A DNA stretch of 64,000 nt from Phytoamicus setariae (GTDB lineage Bacteria; Pseudomonadota; Alphaproteobacteria; Rhizobiales; Rhizobiaceae), in the NCBI RefSeq assembly GCF_016722925.1, contig NZ_JAEQNC010000011.1, forward strand, positions 1 through 64,000, read 5' to 3'. Positions 63,701 to 64,000 of the stretch are shown here, one piece after another. Each line of letters begins with the position of its first letter. Position 1 is the first letter of the stretch. Under the pieces are notes generated by a model. That model made no database searches and was not told where the DNA came from. It saw nothing but the letters and a program-made list of their open reading frames with translations. The translations under genes and the position numbers were made by a program.

Positions 63701-63993
63701 GCCGCAACGATCGGCAGGGCGAACATCGTGGCCAGCCGCGCGAGCGGGCAGAAGGCCGCAAGGATGGCCGGCCTTCGGACAATCGCGAGCCTCGCGGTGA
63801 CCGTCAGCCACGTGGAGATCGCCCGGGCAACGAGCATCGCGGCGAAAACCGGCATTCCGGACCAAAGCGCGACAAGCAGGATCGCAACCAGCCGCAACGC
63901 TTCGACGCGAAGCCGGCCCGCAAGGACAAGCCGGTCGACCCGGATTCGCCCTTCGCAAAGCTCGCGATCCTCAAGGAGCAGATGAAGAAGTAA
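60751..63993 (+). CDS. SUV3/MgpS-type ATP-dependent RNA helicase
   Basis: A protein of about 1,080 residues, superfamily 2, related to mitochondrial SUV3. Motif I is GPTNTGKTHYAIERM (about residue 63), motif II appears as AIDEVQLA, and motif VI is GQVAGRAGRYMRDG. Helical C-terminal domains of the SUV3 type follow to about residue 880. The last about 190 residues are low-complexity: an acidic Ala/Glu/Pro-rich part, then an Arg/Asp/Asn/Gly-rich tail (NRDNRRNDRQ) and a Lys-rich end, probably an RNA-binding disordered region. No ATG precedes the helicase core; the frame opens with TTG at 60751 and a later TTG near 60850 or 60886 is possible, so the N-terminus is uncertain. It probably acts in RNA unwinding or decay. 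Confidence 0.9.
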   Translation: MISWALPTPGVRPRAIPACNCRQGDARKARPPPLAGQEIELDWTDLISDPIALSGRGVTAVLGPTNTGKTHYAIERMVAHSSGVIGLPLRLLAREVYGRVAEKVGAANVALITGEEKIAPPGARFSVCTVEAMPDQTRAAFVAIDEVQLASDFERGHVFTDRILNLRGREETLLLGAATMKPILSQILPGIHITERPRLSQLFYAGQKKITRLPRRSVIVAFSADEVYAIAELVKRQRGGAAVVLGALSPRTRNAQVALYQAGDVEYLVATDAIGMGLNLDVDHVAFAQDRKFDGFQYRNLNAGELGQVAGRAGRYMRDGTFGVTGQTPPFDDELVRRIESHQFDPVKVLQWRTKQLDFSTLANLRKSLEAGPRMQGLTRALPADDLQALEHLARYPDILELATTRERVEKLWEICALPDYRRITSLQHSDLVAAIYKDVVRRGAVDEAFVAEQVRRADRTDGEIDTLSARIAQIRTWTYVSNRPGWLADPVHWQEKTRAIEDRLSDALHERLTKRFVDRRTSVLMKRLRENAMLEAEISVNGDVFVEGHHVGQLSGFRFALAGGADGQDLKAVENAAGKALALEFEARAARLHAAGNNDLALSSDGLVRWLGEPVAKLTASDHIMRPRVVLLADELLSGHAREHVQARIERYLNHHIATVLKPLDDLIRAEDLQGIAKGLAYQIAENLGVLFRRDVAEDVKTLDQEGRASMRKYGIRFGAYHVFMPALLKPAQAELITLLWALKNDALTKPGYGDLIPALAAGRTSIVTDNSFERNFYRLAGFRFLGKRAVRIDILERLADLIRPLLQWKPGAPARPEGAYDGRRFMATPSMLSILGATADDMEEILKGLGYRADSVTADEATVHLAATAPAAAQPAAPAEETAAGSEDPATGEAEATESVTEPAAAAENADEAPAATESAEPAVAEEPKSDAAEAVAVAEGEAVPQEEKRVLLWRPGGGKPDSQNRDNQGANRRDNANRDNRRNDRQGEHRGQPRERAEGRKDGRPSDNREPRGDRQPRGDRPGNEHRGENRHSGPKRDKQDRNQPQRFDAKPARKDKPVDPDSPFAKLAILKEQMKK

Positions 63994-64000
63994 TCGACGA

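Overview
The window looks like a chromosomal segment of an alphaproteobacterium of the order Rhizobiales, most likely family Rhizobiaceae (Rhizobium, Agrobacterium, Neorhizobium, Shinella-like). The basis is GC-rich coding sequence, a SAM-II riboswitch on metA, the mdh-sucCDAB-lpd and sdhCDAB blocks, an Omp19-type lipoprotein, the hemC-hemD-Mic60-hemY block, the phaR/phbAB locus and a SUV3/MgpS-type helicase. I see no tRNA, rRNA, CRISPR array, prophage or insertion sequence.

Layout. 1-6.3 kb: acetyltransferase, a CitE-like lyase with a small DUF1737 partner, a small membrane protein, a MoxR ATPase, metA behind a SAM-II riboswitch, a VWA (CoxE-like) protein and ubiG. 6.3-12.1 kb (minus): hemC, hemD, a mitofilin/Mic60-like protein, HemY, a TerB-like protein and a glutamine amidotransferase. 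12.2-17.8 kb (plus): tightly packed tsaD, gpsA, YciI-like, EVE-domain and ETF-beta-methyltransferase-like genes, then xerC and a TraB/GumN protein. 17.8-35.5 kb (minus): a TCA-cycle region reading sdhCDAB, omp19, zapE, mdh, sucCD, sucA, a YciI-like gene, sucB, four accessory genes, lpdA and a DUF2867 gene. 35.9-39.2 kb: a secreted His-rich protein behind a CtrA-type site, hisC, ispA and mtgA.

39.6-55.7 kb is the accessory region of most interest: a methylated-amine catabolic cluster. A TMAO-type ABC transporter (tmoXWV), a cupin protein, an APC-family permease, TMAO demethylase (tdm), a short PAS/MCP protein, trimethylamine monooxygenase (tmm) and a four-gene dimethylamine monooxygenase set (dmmD, dmmA, dmmC, dmmB) together predict trimethylamine -> TMAO -> dimethylamine -> monomethylamine. 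Formaldehyde from the two demethylations would pass to tetrahydrofolate through the GcvT-like domains of Tdm and DmmD. No monomethylamine-oxidising gene and no transcription factor lies in the cluster. It sits between mtgA and rpmF, which I recall as adjacent in relatives such as Sinorhizobium meliloti, so it is probably an insertion.

55.8-64 kb: rpmF, a small membrane protein, divergent phaR and phbA-phbB with candidate PhaR operators between them, a RibD/DHFR-like reductase, a non-coding stretch with a three-copy dyad repeat, and the helicase gene.
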